Of a stretch of DNA of 64,000 bases, positions 46,251 through 58,800 are shown piece after piece. Where the stretch lies: positions 128,548,308 through 128,612,307 of the forward strand of contig NC_133397.1 of NCBI RefSeq assembly GCF_047511655.1, given 5' to 3'. Positions within the stretch are counted from its first letter, which is position 1, and each line of letters opens with the position of its first letter. The notes below the pieces were generated by a model. It was given only the letters and a program-made list of their open reading frames with translations, was not told the DNA's origin and searched no databases. Source of the DNA: Castor canadensis (taxonomy: Eukaryota; Chordata; Mammalia; Rodentia; Castoridae). The position numbers and the translations under genes were made by a program.

Positions 46251-46700
46251 TCCTGCACGCCCCTTGCCCCGCCCCGGCCACGCCCCCTTACGCTGTCATG
46301 CCCACTCTCCGCAGGCCCCTGCCAGTCTCCCTCGGCGCCCCGCCCCCTGCCCCGCCCCGCCCCCTGCCCCGCCCCGCCCGCCGCAGGCCCGGGCCAGTCT
46401 CCCGCGGCCCTCGGCGCCCTCCCTCACCTCCGCGTCCCGCCCCGCCCCGCCCCGCCCTGCCGCGGGCCGAGTAACGGTTACGAAGCACTTTTTCGGCCGC
46501 GCTTTCTGCTTCGTCATCGTCTCCAGGAAACAGCTCCGCTGTGCCGAGCCGCCGCCGCCGCCGCCTCCGCCCGGCCGCCGGCCTCCTCCGCCAGCGCACA
46601 CCGAGCTCCGCGCGGGCCGCGGCCTCGCGTTCCTCCCGCCGGCCCGCGTCCGGCGCGGCCGCCGCCGCCTTCCCGCCTTCCCGCCTCCCGCCCGGCGGCC
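46250..46700 (+). promoter_or_regulatory. GCLM: GCLM CpG-island promoter and 5' UTR
   Basis: The block is very GC- and CpG-rich and lacks a TATA box. GC boxes (CCGCCCC type, Sp-family sites) cluster at 46337-46380 and 46436-46460. CCAGTCTCCC with flanking CGCAGGCCC recurs at a 71-bp interval (about 46309 and 46380), a local duplication. A GCC triplet run sits at 46549-46566, probably in the 5' UTR. The transcription start cannot be fixed from sequence alone. The start codon context GCGGCCATGG is strong. Confidence 0.8.
46508..46517 (-). promoter_or_regulatory. Antioxidant/electrophile response element
   Basis: The minus strand reads ATGACGAAGC, a full match to RTGACNNNGC, the site bound by NRF2 with small MAF proteins. 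The extended minus-strand context GATGACGAAGCAGAAAGC closely resembles the human GCLM EpRE as I remember it. It lies 184 bases upstream of the ATG. Confidence 0.8.
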
Positions 46701-46826
46701 ATGGGCACCGACAGCCGCGCGGCCGGGGCGCTCCTGGCGCGCGCCCGCACGCTGCACCTGCAGACCGGGAACCTGCTCAACTGGGGCCGCCTGCGCAAGA
46801 AGTGCCCGTCCACGCACAGCGAGGAG
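46701..46826 (+). CDS. GCLM: GCLM coding exon 1
   Basis: 42 codons from the ATG to CACAGCGAGGAG, followed by the donor GTGAGC. Phase 0. Confidence 0.97.
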
Positions 46827-49800
46827 GTGAGCTGCCCCCGCCTGTCCCCGCGGTCCAGCTAGGCCAGCTCTGCACGGAAAGTCAGTCCCGGATGTGCTAA
46901 CTTCACACCCCATGGGTCCCGGGGGCCTGTCCCTCCCCACCTGTCCTTCCCCCACCCGTCCAGCTAAGGGACTGTTAGCGTTCAGAATGCATCAGCCATA
47001 CACCCCTTCAGGTTTTGGGGTCCTGGCCCTCGCCCCATTTCTTGGTGCCACCTGTCCAGGTAAGGGGATATTACACAGGGCAGCATCTGACAGGTGAGAT
47101 AGTGTTCAGAATGCATTAACTGTAGACCCCTGCAGGTCCCGGCGGTCTGGCTCTCCCCCATCTGTACTTCCCCCAAATGTCCAGCTACGGGAGTATTAGA
47201 CAGGTCAGCGTCATGTACAGGAAATCGTGCTTAGGATGGGTTAACTTTACACCCCTGCAGGTCCTGGGGTTCTGACCCTCTCCCCACTTCTTGGGCCCCA
47301 CCCCCACCCCCGGACTCCTACACACACGTCTGTCAGTAAGGGTATATTACGCAGGTCAGCATCTGACAGGTGAGAAAACTTTACATCCCTGCAAGTCCCA
47401 GGGTCCTGGCCCTCCCCCATTTGTCCCTCCCCACCTGTCCTTCCCCCACCTGTCCAGGTAAGGGAATATTACACAGACCAGCATCCATCAGATGAAATCG
47501 TATTCGGGATGCATTTTTTGGAATGTTGACACTGGTTTCTGTATTGCAGTAAATGATTAAACTTTCAGATCTGGTTTGGGAGCAGGTACACTCTTTTCTT
47601 ACTTCACATTAATCTGCCTTGTTTTATTTGCCTGAAGATTAATTACTAGTTGGAGGTGGCACAGAGGAATCAGAATTAGAAACTTTTACACATTTGCTGC
47701 TGGCCAATCCTGAGTCACTTGTTAACTGTAACCTAATCAGGCATATTGGTAGTATGGAACAGTTTTAGGACTTAAAAAGATTCCCAGTGAATATGTACAC
47801 TTATTATGTGTTGTTAAAGATTAAAAAAAACTTCTACAAAAATAATAAATAAACAAGCCTTTAATTATAGGAGAAAGTTGCCCTCTGTGTGTCTGCATAG
47901 CTTTAAAGTTGGCTAATACCTGCCTCCTGAGGCTGTGAGGATTACAAGATAGTATGAAAACACTCAGCACACAGGTATTTATCTCCCTGTCTCCTGGTTC
48001 ACCAGAAAGATAAGCAAATGTGATTAAAAGAACATGTTTCCTGAATGCTGCCATATTGCAATGTGATCAGCAGTATTCAGAGAGGTTTCTGCTCTTTTAA
48101 TGGGAGAAGTGGCTGTAGACTAAGCACAGCATCTAGCACCCCTCTGAGGCAACCTTGGGAGCCCTGGGTGGTACCTTTAATAGGAACCAGAATCCTTATC
48201 CTGTTCTGTCTTCAGGCTCCAGCTCAGTCTGTGTGCTTTGTTTAAACCACCCCACTTTGACTATTTTTTCCCGACAGTAGTTCTGTATTTGGTATATAGA
48301 GCCTTGCTTTCTTCACCACTCATCAGTAGGATTCAGGGTAGCATTTGCCTGTGGATTGGCAGCATGGGGTAAAACCTCTTATCTCACCACACACACTCTA
48401 AAGAGTAGCTTTCACAGTTATTGACTGCAAACAGTAAGAAACGCATCTTACCCACCAGGTGCATAGTTTTATATTTATGTGTGTGAACATCCATAAGTCA
48501 GAAACAAAGGTCTCACAGAGAGATGGTAACCCTTACATACTATGTCTTCTATCTTGTTTTATTTTGTAAAAATTTGATTCTTAATGCACTAATGTGCAGT
48601 TTGAGAGCATTGTTCAAAGGACTAACTGTGGTGTGTAGTGTTTTGTTTAGGGTGCGTCATAAGAGTAGAACAAGACTAAGGAAGCTAGGAACCACTGGGG
48701 AGAGCGCCCAGGGAGTGGCAGTGTCCTGTAGGAAGCTTGACCACTACTTAGAATTAGACAAACAAAGAACTTTTAACAACCAGAGCTCCACACTGGGATG
48801 TGGTTCTCCACACAATTCAACCTTGAAAAAGAGATCAAGGAAACTGAAAACCTTCTCTCACCATTAAAACAAAATTACACTTCAGATAGAGAGTTCAATT
48901 AAATTTCTTCAAAGGTCTCTTTAATTGTAATGTGGGCTTTTTTTGTTTGTTTTTATTCTGTGACCTTTGCTGACATGTTGTGTTTCACTAGAATTTTATG
49001 AACTCAAATGCTGAGTTTTTTTAACATGTATTTAGTTTTATTGTTCACTTTGACAGTGCTGAAGGTTTAAGCCAGAGTTAAATATTGTCTTTTTCATCTT
49101 AAGATTTTTCCTTTCTTTGTTGGGAGGGTATTCAGCCACTTGAATCATGTGATATTTTTTAAAAATTTATTAAACATGTACACTAATGTGTGCTAATAAA
49201 TGGGTTTCATCATGATATTTGCATACGTACTTACGATGTACTTTGGTCAAACTCACCTGTCTATTGCTCTGTGTTAGTCATGTGGTATTTAAATTGTTAT
49301 GCAACTCCAGGTCTGATGATAGGCCAAGTGTAGTGATATTTATCTTTAGTGATATTGTGTGTAGTAAGAATGAACAGAACAGGAACCAAAAGGGCAGGTT
49401 TAATGTTCAGTCAGTATAGGTAATATGTAATTTACAGATTAAAAATCACTAGGTTGTGATACACTCAATGAATTTCTCAAGTAATTAAATAACTTTGGAC
49501 TTTTTCAATAATTTCTCCTGTAGAATCCAAGATTAATTAAGGAAATGATTGCAGGAAAGGGGCCAATTCTCTAAAAATATTCTTACCTTCCTAAATTGAG
49601 GAGTTCATGAAAGCTTTATGTAATAATGAGTCATTCTTCCACAGGAAAATTTCTTAGAATTCTGCTCAGATTTGAGCCAAAGCATTCTTGATAGACTTGC
49701 TAACTTCTCAGCTTCTACTAATTTTTAAATTAATGATTCTGTCAGAAGGATTACCAACGGGAGGCATGGCTCAAGTGGTAGAGCGCCTGCCTGGCAAGCT

Positions 49801-52800
49801 CCAGGCCCCAAGTTCAAATCCCAGAACAGCCAGAAGTTTAGTCTGTCCTTGCCATTGAGAAAGTGCTTTTGCAGTTCAGGGAGTTGCTTCTAGTTACTCA
49901 TTCTAGTTACTTTTTCATTGATTACCCAGTGTGACCTTGGTCATTGTTTTAAACCCTGCTCGAGCTGGCTGGTCAGTAGTCATAAATGACTCAAAATATT
50001 GAGTCGTGGAACAGTATATTTTTTCTAATTAATAGAATAGAAGCCACTAGAGCATACTATCATTTTGTGAAATTTTCATTCTGTTACGTGAATTTACGTC
50101 TTCACTCAATGAACAAATCACTATCAAGTAAGTTTCAAATACACTAATGAGGTAAAATAGGAATAAACACTTCAGTGAACTTACAACATACTATAACATT
50201 AGTATAAAAATACACTTACAAAGATGGATTAGATGTGTACCTAAGTGTTAGAAAATGATATGTTCTTTTTATTTTTTTGTCTGTATTTGTCTTAAACTCA
50301 GAGCCATCCTGGTAATTCATTTGAAGACTTTACAGTACATAGGAGTTACTTGGTATGCCTGTTAACATGAAAAGTTCTTGCTGCTCTTGGAGAGAGTTCA
50401 TCGGGTCTAGGATTAAGCTGGGGAGTGAATTTTTTATTTGTTTTTTTCCGGTGCTGGGGAATAAACCCAGGGCCTCACCAATGCTTGGCAAATACTCTAC
50501 CACTGAGCCACACCTCCAGCCCAGGATCTTGAATTTTTAACAAACAGCACATATGAATCTAATGTAGCAGTTCCTCTGGCCACACTTACTCTCTGTCATT
50601 TGTTTGTCTTTGAGGAGTGTAGCATAGGGCTTAATCCAACTTTCTTTTTTATTTTGTTTGCTTGCTTTTGTTATTGTTTTTTGAGACAGAGTCTTGCAGG
50701 TTGGCCTCAAAGTTGGGATCCTCTTGCCTTCACCTTCCAAGGCTGGAATTCCATAGGTGTGTCACCACACCTGGCCCAAGTTATTTTATAACCTTATTCT
50801 TAAAATAATTTTTGTTTCTTTTTTTTGGAGGTTATTGGGGTTTGAATTCAGGGCCTCTGACAGGTGCTGTATTACTTGAGCCACTCCACCAGCCAATTGT
50901 TTGTTTCTTATGAATGTTTTAATGTCTCAAAAGTTAAAAGTTTTGTTTTGTTTTGTTTTTGATGGTACGGGGTTTTGAACTCAGGGCTTCTCATTTGCCA
51001 AGCAGGTGCTCTACCACTTGAGCCTTCCTGCCAGCCCTTTTTTGTGTTGGATATTTTCAAGATAGGGTCTCAAGAACTATTTCTCTGGGCTGCCCTTGAA
51101 CCGTGATCCTCCTGATCTCTGCCTCCTGAGTAGCTAGGATTACAGACGTGAGTCACGGCACCCTGCAAAAGTGAGTTTTATTGGTATAAAACACTATAAA
51201 ATAGACTACTATTTTAGATCAAGAATGTGTGAAAATTAAGAGTAGAATCAAAATAGGTCTGAGTTTATGTTGAAGTTAACAAAAACCTTGTAGAATGGAT
51301 TTGCATGGTTTTTCCTATTGATAACTATTCTTCTCACTTAACTTGTACAAATATGAGAATTGAAGAGCCTTTGATGAACAGTTTCAAAATGCATTTCTTT
51401 TGCAGCTTCGAGATTGTATCCAAAAGACCTTGAATGAGTGGAGTTCCCAAATCAGCCCAGAGCTGGTCAGGGTAAGTGGAATGTGAGTGTGGAAATCTTG
51501 CAGGTCAAAGAGGAAGTGAAGAAAGCAGGAAGCATTTATTTTGTGGCAATCACTGTCTAGCTACTCCTTCTTTTGATATTTCATCCAACTTTTAAAGAAG
51601 CCTGTGAAATAACTGCATCCCATTTTACAAGGGAGGGAAGTCAAACAGGTTGTTAGCCATCAGCCTCTGTGCCTCTTTTGTCAGGATGGCCCCCTGGTCT
51701 GTAGGAACAGGCAGAGAATAGAAGGATCTGGCTCTTCAGGTAGGACTCCTCTGCTTAATCCCAAATTTCCTCACGTGACACATAGTCTAGCAGAGGGATG
51801 GTTATCAGACACATTGGTTGGTAGACTGCCTTGGTAGAATATCACCCCCATAATACAGTGGCTAAAATTCTTTTTAAAATGTCAGTTTCTGATGAAATAA
51901 TAAGGAATTGTATTTCATTAGACAGCAGTATATGACTGAATCATGAATATTAATATACAAAATGTCTGTGAAATCCAACTCAACCAAAGGCTCATATTAA
52001 ATTATAGACTACTTTAAAATTATAAGAGGACAAGTGCTGGATATAGCAAGTTTTTAATTACAGCTGCTATATAGACATTGATTAATGTCTTTGATTTTTA
52101 TTCATCTGAAAAGAGCATTGCATGTATGCATGACTTCATAAACACTAAGCTCCCCGTTCTTGCTAGGTGTTGTAATGTGTTCACAAATCATGGGAAAGAC
52201 ACTGCTGTTTACTTTGTCAAATCTTGTTATGTAAGTTAATGCTTCTGACTGATATCATTGTCCTCATAAATTACTCATTATGATGCATTTGGATGGCACT
52301 TTTTGGTCACTTAAAAATGTTTGTGATTACAAACTATATATGCTATTGTCACATGATCCAGAGAGCTTGTTCTTAGGTATCTGCTCAAACAAGTTGAAAT
52401 GTTATGCTCACAAAAAAACTGCACACAGACATTTATAGCAGCTTTTCTCACAATTGCCAAAAGTCTGGAGCAACCAAGACGGCCTTCAATATATGACCTA
52501 TGGTGCATCCAGACAATAGGATATTATTCAGTGCTAGAAAGAAACGAGCCTTGAAGCCATGAAAGAACTGAGGAAACTTAAGTGCACATTACTAAGTGAG
52601 AGAAGTCAGTCTGAGAAGGCCACATGCTGTATGATTCCAGCTACTTACCACTCTAAAAAGCTGAACTGTGGAGACAGTGAAAAGATCAGTGGTTGCCAGG
52701 GTTGGGTGGAAAGGAAGAATGAAGGTAGACGCAGGATTCTTGTGACCAAGCTACCATGCTGCTACTCACTGATGCTCTAATGGTGGGCTCATGTCATTTA

Positions 52801-55800
52801 CACATAACAGTAACAAGCATGACCCCATTGATGTGTCATCAAATGACACTGATGGGGGAGCAGAGGGTAAAGGAGAAATCTCTGTACCTTCTGCTCAATG
52901 TTGTTGTGAACCTAAAACAGCTCTACTAAAAACACACCTAAGTCCACTTACAGGTTAAACTTCAATGACATTAAAATCCAAAGGAACAGAAACTTTTTAT
53001 AAAGTTTGTAATTAGTGTAGAAGGTTTTTACCATGTCGGTATTCAAGTGCATATTATTTTCACTGGTTTATTTTTAAGTAAAATTGCTGTGCTAGTGGTT
53101 TTTGCTCCTCATATCTCCCTCCCCTGCTTGTTTTTTTGTTTCGTTTTTTTTTTTTATCTTTTGGTCATGCTTCCTGCTGAGTCCTCAATCAAAATGAGTA
53201 TATTTTTTTCAGAAGATGGAAAGACACACACATGGGTTTTGCCTTTACGTCAGGAATTAACACCCTATGAAACCCACAGACCTCAAGTTCAGAGTCCTCT
53301 TGTCTTAGGTCTTTGTGGACAACAGGGAATTTTACAATTAATCAGAAACATTGATTTGATGTTTATTGTCGATGTCATGTTCATTACAGGAGTTTCCGGA
53401 CGTCCTGGAATGCACTGTATCTCATGCAGTAGAAAAGATAAACCCTGATGAAAGAGAAGAAATGAAAGTTTCCGGTAAAAGTCAGCCTTACTGTTCACTC
53501 CCTGTACAGTTGGAATGTGGCTTTGTCAGGCGTGGGAATAGCCTTTCTTTGCTCAGTAACAAACAAGTGCTTCGGTCACCAAGTGTGAGAAACACAAAGA
53601 CTTTTTTAATATAGTTGTAACGTCACCTCCTAAGATGGAGTGATAGGAAATCATTGCCTACTCCTTCAGAGGAGTCAGAATAAAGTTTCAGCCTGCTATC
53701 CTTACGTCATGTAATTCATGTGTGTTCAGAGCAACAGAAAGGCGAGGGTGGAAGAAACAGCAAGGACAAAGGGGAGGCTTGGAAGCAGTGTCTCTAGAGC
53801 AGATACAAGTCCTCCCTCCTGGAGAGGTAGTGGTAAGCCATGCCCAAGGTGGCCTGGAAATAGTGGAAGGAAGTCTGGACTAGTTGCATGGAAAGGAAGG
53901 AAGTACATATTAGACCCATTCAGCACATGTAGTGACTGCTGCATTCCAGAACCAAAGGTGAGAAGCCATGCTGCCCTTGCCCTCAGCGTCCAGTCAGCAG
54001 GACAGAGTCATTGACGTCTTGAGCTTGCTTGATTGACATTCCTGTGTATGCAGAGAACCGGCTGCTGTCTTCCTGGGCTAGCAAGTGTCTATCCCTCTGG
54101 GCCTTACATTCCTCATATGTAAAATGGGATGCAGTCATTTCACAGCTTCCTTATACATTGGATGAAATATCACAAGAAGCATGCAGCTAGACAGTGACTG
54201 CCACAGAGTAAGTGCCAGGTGGCCATTACTTGTTGCCATGTTGTGTTTTGGTCATTGAGGCAGACTTGTGATGAGATGGGGCACTTTCTTTTGATTCTAA
54301 TAATAACTACTATTTATTGAGTCTTACTTTATGCTAGGTACTGTACTTGTCATTTTATGGTGAGATTTCCTCTTGTAATTATCAAAACTAGCAAGATAGA
54401 TCTCATCTCGTTACACTAGTGACATTAAATAACTTGAAAGTTGTCATACAGCTGGGTGTGGCAGCACACACTTGTAGTCTCAACTACTTGGGAGGCTGAG
54501 ACAAGAAGATTGCTTGAGCCCAGGAGTTGGAAGCCAGCCTGGGCAACATAGTGAAACCCCATCAATTAGGAAAGAGAAAAGAAAGTTGTCATACAACCAG
54601 TAAGTGGTTGAACCAGATAAGCCTGCTTGGGGTATGCCTGACTCCAAAACCCATTTCTTTTTGTTAATTTCACATTGCTGACTGTAAGAAAGGAAGTAAA
54701 GTCAACTTTGTGTATGTGGTTGTTTATAATTCATCCTGATGGAGATTTTTCTTGGATGACTTACAAGTTGTCCTCAGTTCCCGAAGGGCTAAGATCAAAA
54801 GTCTCCGTACATAAGGAACTTTGCACCTTCTACGTATCTAAAAATGGCTTCTCTTTCAGAGGAGACATTTCAGATGGCCAAGTTCTTGGACCAAGGGATA
54901 GTGGTGGGGAAGGATTCCACACAATGTAATTATGGTAGCCAGCGTTGGACCAAATGGTGAACATTGACTTACCTGATAGGGAGTAACATGAAGAAGCAGC
55001 ATTTCAGGTAGACCACCTAGCAGTAGACAGGAAGGGACAGACATAAGAAATGTACAAGAACCCATGTGTCAGATGCCGAATGCTAGTCACCTTTGGTAAA
55101 ATTTCCTCCACTCTCCTTTCTGAGGGAGCAAGAAGCTCTCCTACTAGTCCTACTGTTTTTCTGCTGAGTAAATTTGGATATTTGAGCAGTGAGTTTATAT
55201 AAAGTAAACATGTACGTATGAAACTGAGTTTAAATCAGGCCAAAGCCTCAGTCTTACCTGTGTTATAAGCTTTCTATATCAGGAGTGACTCAGCTTTCCT
55301 GGTAACCAAAGAAACACCAAATAATGTGGTCCTGGACAGGTACATAGTATACCTACTAAATTAAAAAAAATCCCTTCAGGATAGATTAAATATCCCTTAC
55401 CCTAAATACTTGGGAGCAGAAATGTTTTAGACTTCAGAGGTTTTCAGATTTGGGGGCACTGGTTGAGCATCCTATCTTGTTAGGAGAGCAGTTGTCACTG
55501 TTGGTGGTCTGGTCACCTAGTGACATTGTTTATAAATTAAAAGGTAACAAAATGAAGAAGGCTTACAAGAAAGGTCAAATCCTTTCACTCATAATCACAT
55601 TTCTGACTATACAGCCTTGGGAAATTGCTCAGTATAAACCTGAATGGGTAAAGTTACCAAGATGTTTTAGAATTATATATGTTACTAGGAAGCTGGAACT
55701 ACTAACTTAAAGTTCAGTAAGCAGAAACTCATTTGGTGAACTATACTCTATCAAAATTACAGAATTATCTTCAGGTATTAAAAACGAAAGCCAGGCTGGG

Positions 55801-58800
55801 TACCTGTGGCTCACGCCTGTAATCCTAACTACTCAGGAGGCAGAGATGAGGAATATCTCAAGGTCTAGTTCACCTGGGCCTCCATAATGAGTTCCAGGCC
55901 AGCCTGGGTCACAGAGTGACCCAAAAAAACAAAATATAAGCAGTTTACGTGCATCTATCTCCATATTTCAAATACTTGATCTGAGCTGCCTCGTGGTAAG
56001 TGAAAAGTTAGTATTTGCTTTTGTTCTTAAACATACTTGTTGGCAGATAGCATATCATTTTAAAATTACAGGGGAATATACTTCTGTCTTAAAGTTATGT
56101 GACTAGGACAGGAAACTTGAGGGTTTTCTATAGGTTGATATTGTCCAGTTAGGCTGTGCCCAAGTGTAGTGATCGACTTTGTTTTCCTCACCACCCAGCA
56201 AAGCTGTTCATTGTGGGATCAAACTCCTCGTCTTCAACCAGAAATGCAGTTGACATGGGTAAGCAAAGCTTTAGCTTCTTTACATGTGTTACAGCTTGTG
56301 CCAAGTCTAGGCAGAAAGAAAATGAGCTGATTTAATTTTCAGAACTCCAGCCTGAGTTCAAACACCTTCTGTAGAATCCTCTTGACTTATTTAGGGTCAT
56401 ATTTAGATATATAAGAGAAATATAAAAATGTAACATTTAAATGCTAATCGTGTTTTGGAATAGAAGTTCTGCATCATCATAGTCTGAACCTTTTAGTACT
56501 GTAGGTGACATAACGAAGCAACAACAAAAACCATGTATCTTGTATCCAGTTTTAGCACTTGGTTAGGTTACTATGGTATTTTCTTTTAGAACATTCTTCC
56601 AGTATTTATATATGTTGAATACTTAAACCACTGGTCCTTTAATGCAACTGTAGAGTGAAGAGTAATCATTTCGAATAAAGTCTTAAATTCTTTTTTATAG
56701 AAATTACTAAATTATCTGCCTCTGTAAACACCGACTTAGTTCTCCAGAGCCTTAACTATGATTACCAGTTACAGAATATTAAGGAAGCATTCTCACAGTC
56801 ATCCATATGGAGCACCCGTGAGCAAGTAGACCTGGAGGGAATGTAGATGGAGAGGACCTATAAGAAATGAGAAGGCGTTTGTCCCCAGAAAGAGAGCCTG
56901 TTGTGGCTATGGGCTCCCAGTGATGAGGCCGGTCAGAGAAACAGAGAGGAGGTGAATAGGTACTTGCATTGTGCTAAAGATGGAAACATTCTAAATGAAA
57001 GGTGTTGTGTAGGACAACAGTAGACGACTGTCTGGGCAGGATTTAGTGGACACCTTGAGGACATTAGTTGCACTTGTAATAAGCATCTATCCTGTTTGCC
57101 TCTCATTCTTGTCAGCTTGCTCAGTCCTTGGAGTCGCACAGCTGGATTCCGTTATTATTGCCTCGCCCCCTATTGAAGATGGAGTCAATCTGTCCTTGGA
57201 GCATTTACAGCCTTACTGGGAGGAACTAGAAAACCTGGTTCAAAGCAAGAAAATTGTTGCTATAGGAACCTCTGATCTGGACAAAACACAGTTGGAGCAG
57301 CTGTATCAGTGGGCACAGGTGAAGGACGTGGACCCTGGGCCCTGGGGAGGGACCTGCACTCTGCAGCTGTGGGCACAGAGTGCTTGCTCACCACTCCATG
57401 ACTACTACAAATGTGGGGGTTCTCAGGCAGCATTATCTCCAGGAGCAGGGGTTGAGTTTTTAAAAATATGTATATCTAATTGCACTGAGTATTAATCGCA
57501 TTTAAAATGACAGAATCAGTATGGCACAGTGGTGTTTGGGAGATGGAGATTAGGAGGATCACGGTTTGAGGCCTACCTGGGCAGAAAAGTCAAGACCTCT
57601 ATCAACTGGTCACAGTGGGCATGGTGCATCCCAGCTACATGGGAAGCGTAAAGAAGAGTCACTGTCCTGGCTGCACGAACATAATTCAAGATCCAATCTG
57701 AAAAATGACTAAAGCGAAAAGGGCTGGTAGAGTGGCTCAAGTGGTAGAGTGTCTGCCTAGCAAGCATGAGACCCTGAGTTCAAACCCCAATACCACACAC
57801 ACAAAGTGAGAAGAATACTAGAAAATATGAAAGTTTTCATGCCAAATGAATTTAGGCTTTTTCCTTCAGTTTTATATATGTGACAAAGATGTTGCAGTTT
57901 TCTTTAGGTATTATGAGGCCATACATCTAATTTCCTAAGCAAGGAAACATTGTATAACAAATATTTTGCTGACTCTTATTTAAGGATGCATAAGACTCGG
58001 TGTGCACAGCTTGATATGCACTGGTATCATAAGTCTCTCACCCCAACTGTGCTCAAATAACCCACAAAATTAGAAGGGGAGTGGTTAGTATTTTACCTTT
58101 ACTCTGTATTTTTCTTCTTTCCTTTACTTCATTCCTAGCCTTCTTTTCAGAGTGTTCAGAGTTTCTTACGGGTAGGAAGACCATAGAGAAACTATGGCCC
58201 CTTCTTCCTTTGACATGGTTGGTTGGACATGGCCAAGAAACTGGGAGAGGCCTGGGCAACCCAAGATGTGTTAACCAGGATGTACTGACCAGTGCAGCTG
58301 CTGGACGCCACTGAGTCCTCTGTCAGAACGTGTGTGATTAGTGGCCATATTTTATACTTGACATTAAGTGCACTTACTTGGATTATCCTCCACTTTAAGA
58401 CACACTCCTGTTACTGACACCATTACACTTAGAACGGTGCTTGTTTCCAAGGTCGATGCATTAGATTGCTGCCTGGTTCCAGCAGGAAACTTGGTTTTCC
58501 CTCCTTCCCTCATTACCACTAGGATGGGCTAGAGAAGCACCTGTTGACAGAGATAGTCACATAGAATGTTTGTAGACTTGAATCATCACAGAGGGTGATT
58601 TCTCATGAATTCTGGAATTAAGTCCTTTTATTGTGTATTACTTTCTGTATTACTTAATTTTGTAAAGCTGTCATGATTTTATTTTCACTTCTAGGTAAAA
58701 CCAAATAGTAACCAAGTTAACCTTGCCTCCTGCTGTGTGATGCCACCTGACTTGACTGCATTTGCCAAACAGTTTGACATTCAGCTCTTGACGCACAATG

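Larger units (their letters stand above)
47521..51405 (+). other. GCLM: GCLM intron 1, remaining part
   Basis: Contains SINEs listed separately. It ends with the acceptor TTTCTTTTGCAG at 51405. No further exon-like frame was recognised. Confidence 0.8.

Noticed and set aside
45781-46830. A 349-codon open frame running from the minisatellite through the GCLM promoter into exon 1
   Set aside because: It is out of frame with GCLM, made of Pro/Arg/Ala-rich GC-composition sequence, and has no domain. Stop codons are rare in CpG islands, so a long frame is expected by chance.
46296-46955. A 219-codon minus-strand frame opposite the GCLM promoter
   Set aside because: Gly/Arg-rich shadow of the same GC-rich sequence, without a domain or a distinct start signal.
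57046-57495. A 149-codon frame covering exon 5 and both flanks
   Set aside because: Only 57116-57318 is exon. The frame simply runs on into intron sequence on both sides, and exon 6 continues the conserved protein.
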